Program-made: the position numbers and the translations under genes
NCBI GenBank assembly: GCA_038249605.1
Contig: JBBSDH010000009.1
Span: 1-39,779 of the forward strand
Source: M3007 sp038249605
GTDB taxonomy: Bacteria; Bacteroidota; Bacteroidia; Chitinophagales; Saprospiraceae
DNA: 39,779 bases
Reading direction: 5' to 3'
The notes under the pieces: model-generated
Database searches by the model: none
What the model saw: the letters and a program-made list of their open reading frames with translations, nothing else
Told to the model about the DNA's origin: nothing
Shown here: piece after piece, positions 38,793-39,779 of the stretch
How positions within the stretch are numbered: the stretch's first letter is position 1
Layout of the letters: each line of letters opens with the position of its first letter

Positions 38793-39779
38793 ATGTCGAC
38801 TCAGAAACTTCGGTTCGAAACGCTTCAACTCCACGCCGGCCAGGAAGCCGACCCCACCACCAACAGCCGTGCTGTACCCATTTACCAAACCTCGTCGTAC
38901 GTTTTCAACAACGCCGAACACGGTGCCAACCTGTTTGCCTTGCGCGAATTCGGCAACATTTACACCCGGATCATGAACCCCACCACCGATGTGTTTGAAA
39001 AGCGCATTGCAGCACTGGAAGGCGGCGTTGCTGCCCTTGCCGTCGGATCAGGACAAGCCGCACAGTTCATCGCCCTGAACAACATCCTGCAGGCAGGCGA
39101 CAATTTTGTTTCCACCACCTACCTCTACGGCGGCACTTACAACCAATTCAAAGTTGCATTCAAACGCCTGGGTGTGGAGGTGCGTTTTGCCGACGGCGAC
39201 AAGATTGAAACCTTTGAATCTCAAATTGACGAAAATACCAAAGCGATTTACCTCGAAACCATCGGCAACCCGGGATTCAACATTCCCGACTTTGAAAAAT
39301 TTGCTTTATTGGCACGCAAATACGATTTGCCTCTCATCGTCGACAACACATTTGGTGCTGGAGGATACCTGTTCCGACCGCTGGACCATGGCGCCAACAT
39401 CGTGGTTGAATCCGCCACCAAATGGATTGGAGGCCACGGCACCAGCATCGGCGGTGTAATCATCGACGGCGGTAACTTCAACTGGGGCAACGGCAAGTTT
39501 CCACAATTCACCGAACCCTCGGAAGGGTACCACGGCCTTAAATTTTGGGAAGTGTTTGGAACAGACGGCCCATTCGGCAACATCGCCTTCATCATCCGTG
39601 CCCGCGTGGAAGGTCTTCGCGACTTCGGTCCTGCCCTTAGCCCTTTCAACAGCTTCCTCCTGCTTCAGGGGCTCGAAACGCTCAGTTTGCGCGTACAACG
39701 CACGGTCGACAATGCCTTGAAACTCGCCCAATGGTTTGAAAAACACCCCAAAGTTGAATGGGTGAATTATCCGGGCCTA
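38793..39779 (+). CDS. metY: O-acetylhomoserine sulfhydrylase (3' end outside window)
   Basis: Makes homocysteine from O-acetylhomoserine and sulfide, a step of direct methionine synthesis (PLP enzyme, cytosol). The first 329 residues are present of about 430; the frame is open to the window end. Motifs: TLQLHAGQEADPTTNSRAVP, the phosphate-binding YTRIMNPTTDVFEKR, the intact YGGT segment (112-115, in TYLYGGTYNQF), and the PLP lysine Lys210 in VVESATKWIGGHGT. The insert after that lysine (IIDGGNFNWGNGKFPQFTEPSEGYHG) is typical of O-acetylhomoserine aminocarboxypropyltransferases, separating it from cystathionine gamma-synthases. ATG 38793 matches the family start. A Met/Cys leader peptide and a hairpin precede it, suggesting attenuation by sulfur amino acid supply. 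Confidence 0.95.
   Translation, partial: MSTQKLRFETLQLHAGQEADPTTNSRAVPIYQTSSYVFNNAEHGANLFALREFGNIYTRIMNPTTDVFEKRIAALEGGVAALAVGSGQAAQFIALNNILQAGDNFVSTTYLYGGTYNQFKVAFKRLGVEVRFADGDKIETFESQIDENTKAIYLETIGNPGFNIPDFEKFALLARKYDLPLIVDNTFGAGGYLFRPLDHGANIVVESATKWIGGHGTSIGGVIIDGGNFNWGNGKFPQFTEPSEGYHGLKFWEVFGTDGPFGNIAFIIRARVEGLRDFGPALSPFNSFLLLQGLETLSLRVQRTVDNALKLAQWFEKHPKVEWVNYPGL

Overview
The window looks like chromosomal DNA of a member of the Bacteroidota, probably from the Saprospiria or a nearby marine or freshwater heterotroph group. The evidence is: repeated -7 promoter elements of the form TAnnTTTG, often with a TTG/TTTG element about 17-22 bases upstream; two secreted proteins with type IX secretion (T9SS) C-terminal sorting domains; an S46 dipeptidyl peptidase; a fused alpha/beta 2-oxoacid dehydrogenase E1; a head-GIN (DUF2807) protein; and a TPR/PD40 envelope protein. 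No rRNA, tRNA, insertion sequence, phage gene or CRISPR array was seen. Gene density is very high and several convergent pairs overlap at their 3' ends.

Layout. 1-5.4 kb: end of glucose-6-phosphate isomerase, a 35-bp hairpin, an acetyl-CoA acetyltransferase, a cysteine-less rhodanese-like protein, an orphan PAS histidine kinase and hemE. 5.5-12.7 kb: a LolC/E-type permease, tyrS, a methyltransferase, a small T9SS cargo protein, a GNAT-like protein, and the two-gene pair typical of arsenosugar loci (peroxidase-like protein plus ArsS radical SAM). 12.7-19.1 kb: a minus-strand operon of a DPP11-like peptidase, a Cys/Met-type PLP enzyme and a secreted GH38 alpha-mannosidase. 19.2-24.8 kb: homogentisate dioxygenase, tRNA 2-selenouridine synthase, the head-GIN protein, a DUF4332 protein and acetoacetate-CoA ligase. 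24.8-31.2 kb: 5'-nucleotidase, a TPR anchor protein, a PorE-like TPR/PD40 protein ending in three SPOR-like repeats, and an M43 metalloprotease. 31.4-39.8 kb: a RibF-glycosyltransferase fusion, an RluA-type pseudouridine synthase, ffh, the fused E1 dehydrogenase, an NTF2-like protein, and the start of O-acetylhomoserine sulfhydrylase behind a Met/Cys-rich leader peptide and hairpin.

How the genes fit together. Secreted peptidases (DPP11-like, M43), branched-chain oxoacid dehydrogenase, homogentisate dioxygenase, acetoacetate-CoA ligase and thiolase suggest a cell living partly on proteins and amino acids, with acetoacetate from tyrosine/leucine breakdown going to acetyl-CoA. They are scattered rather than in one operon, so this is inference.

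The two most notable observations are: (1) a candidate sulfur-amino-acid attenuator before O-acetylhomoserine sulfhydrylase, with nine consecutive Cys/Met codons followed by a perfect 19-bp stem; and (2) a continuous reading frame joining a complete riboflavin kinase/FAD synthetase to a complete family 2 glycosyltransferase. Also of interest are the SPOR-repeat version of a PorE-like protein and a heptad (AAGTTTG) tandem repeat in front of the E1 gene.
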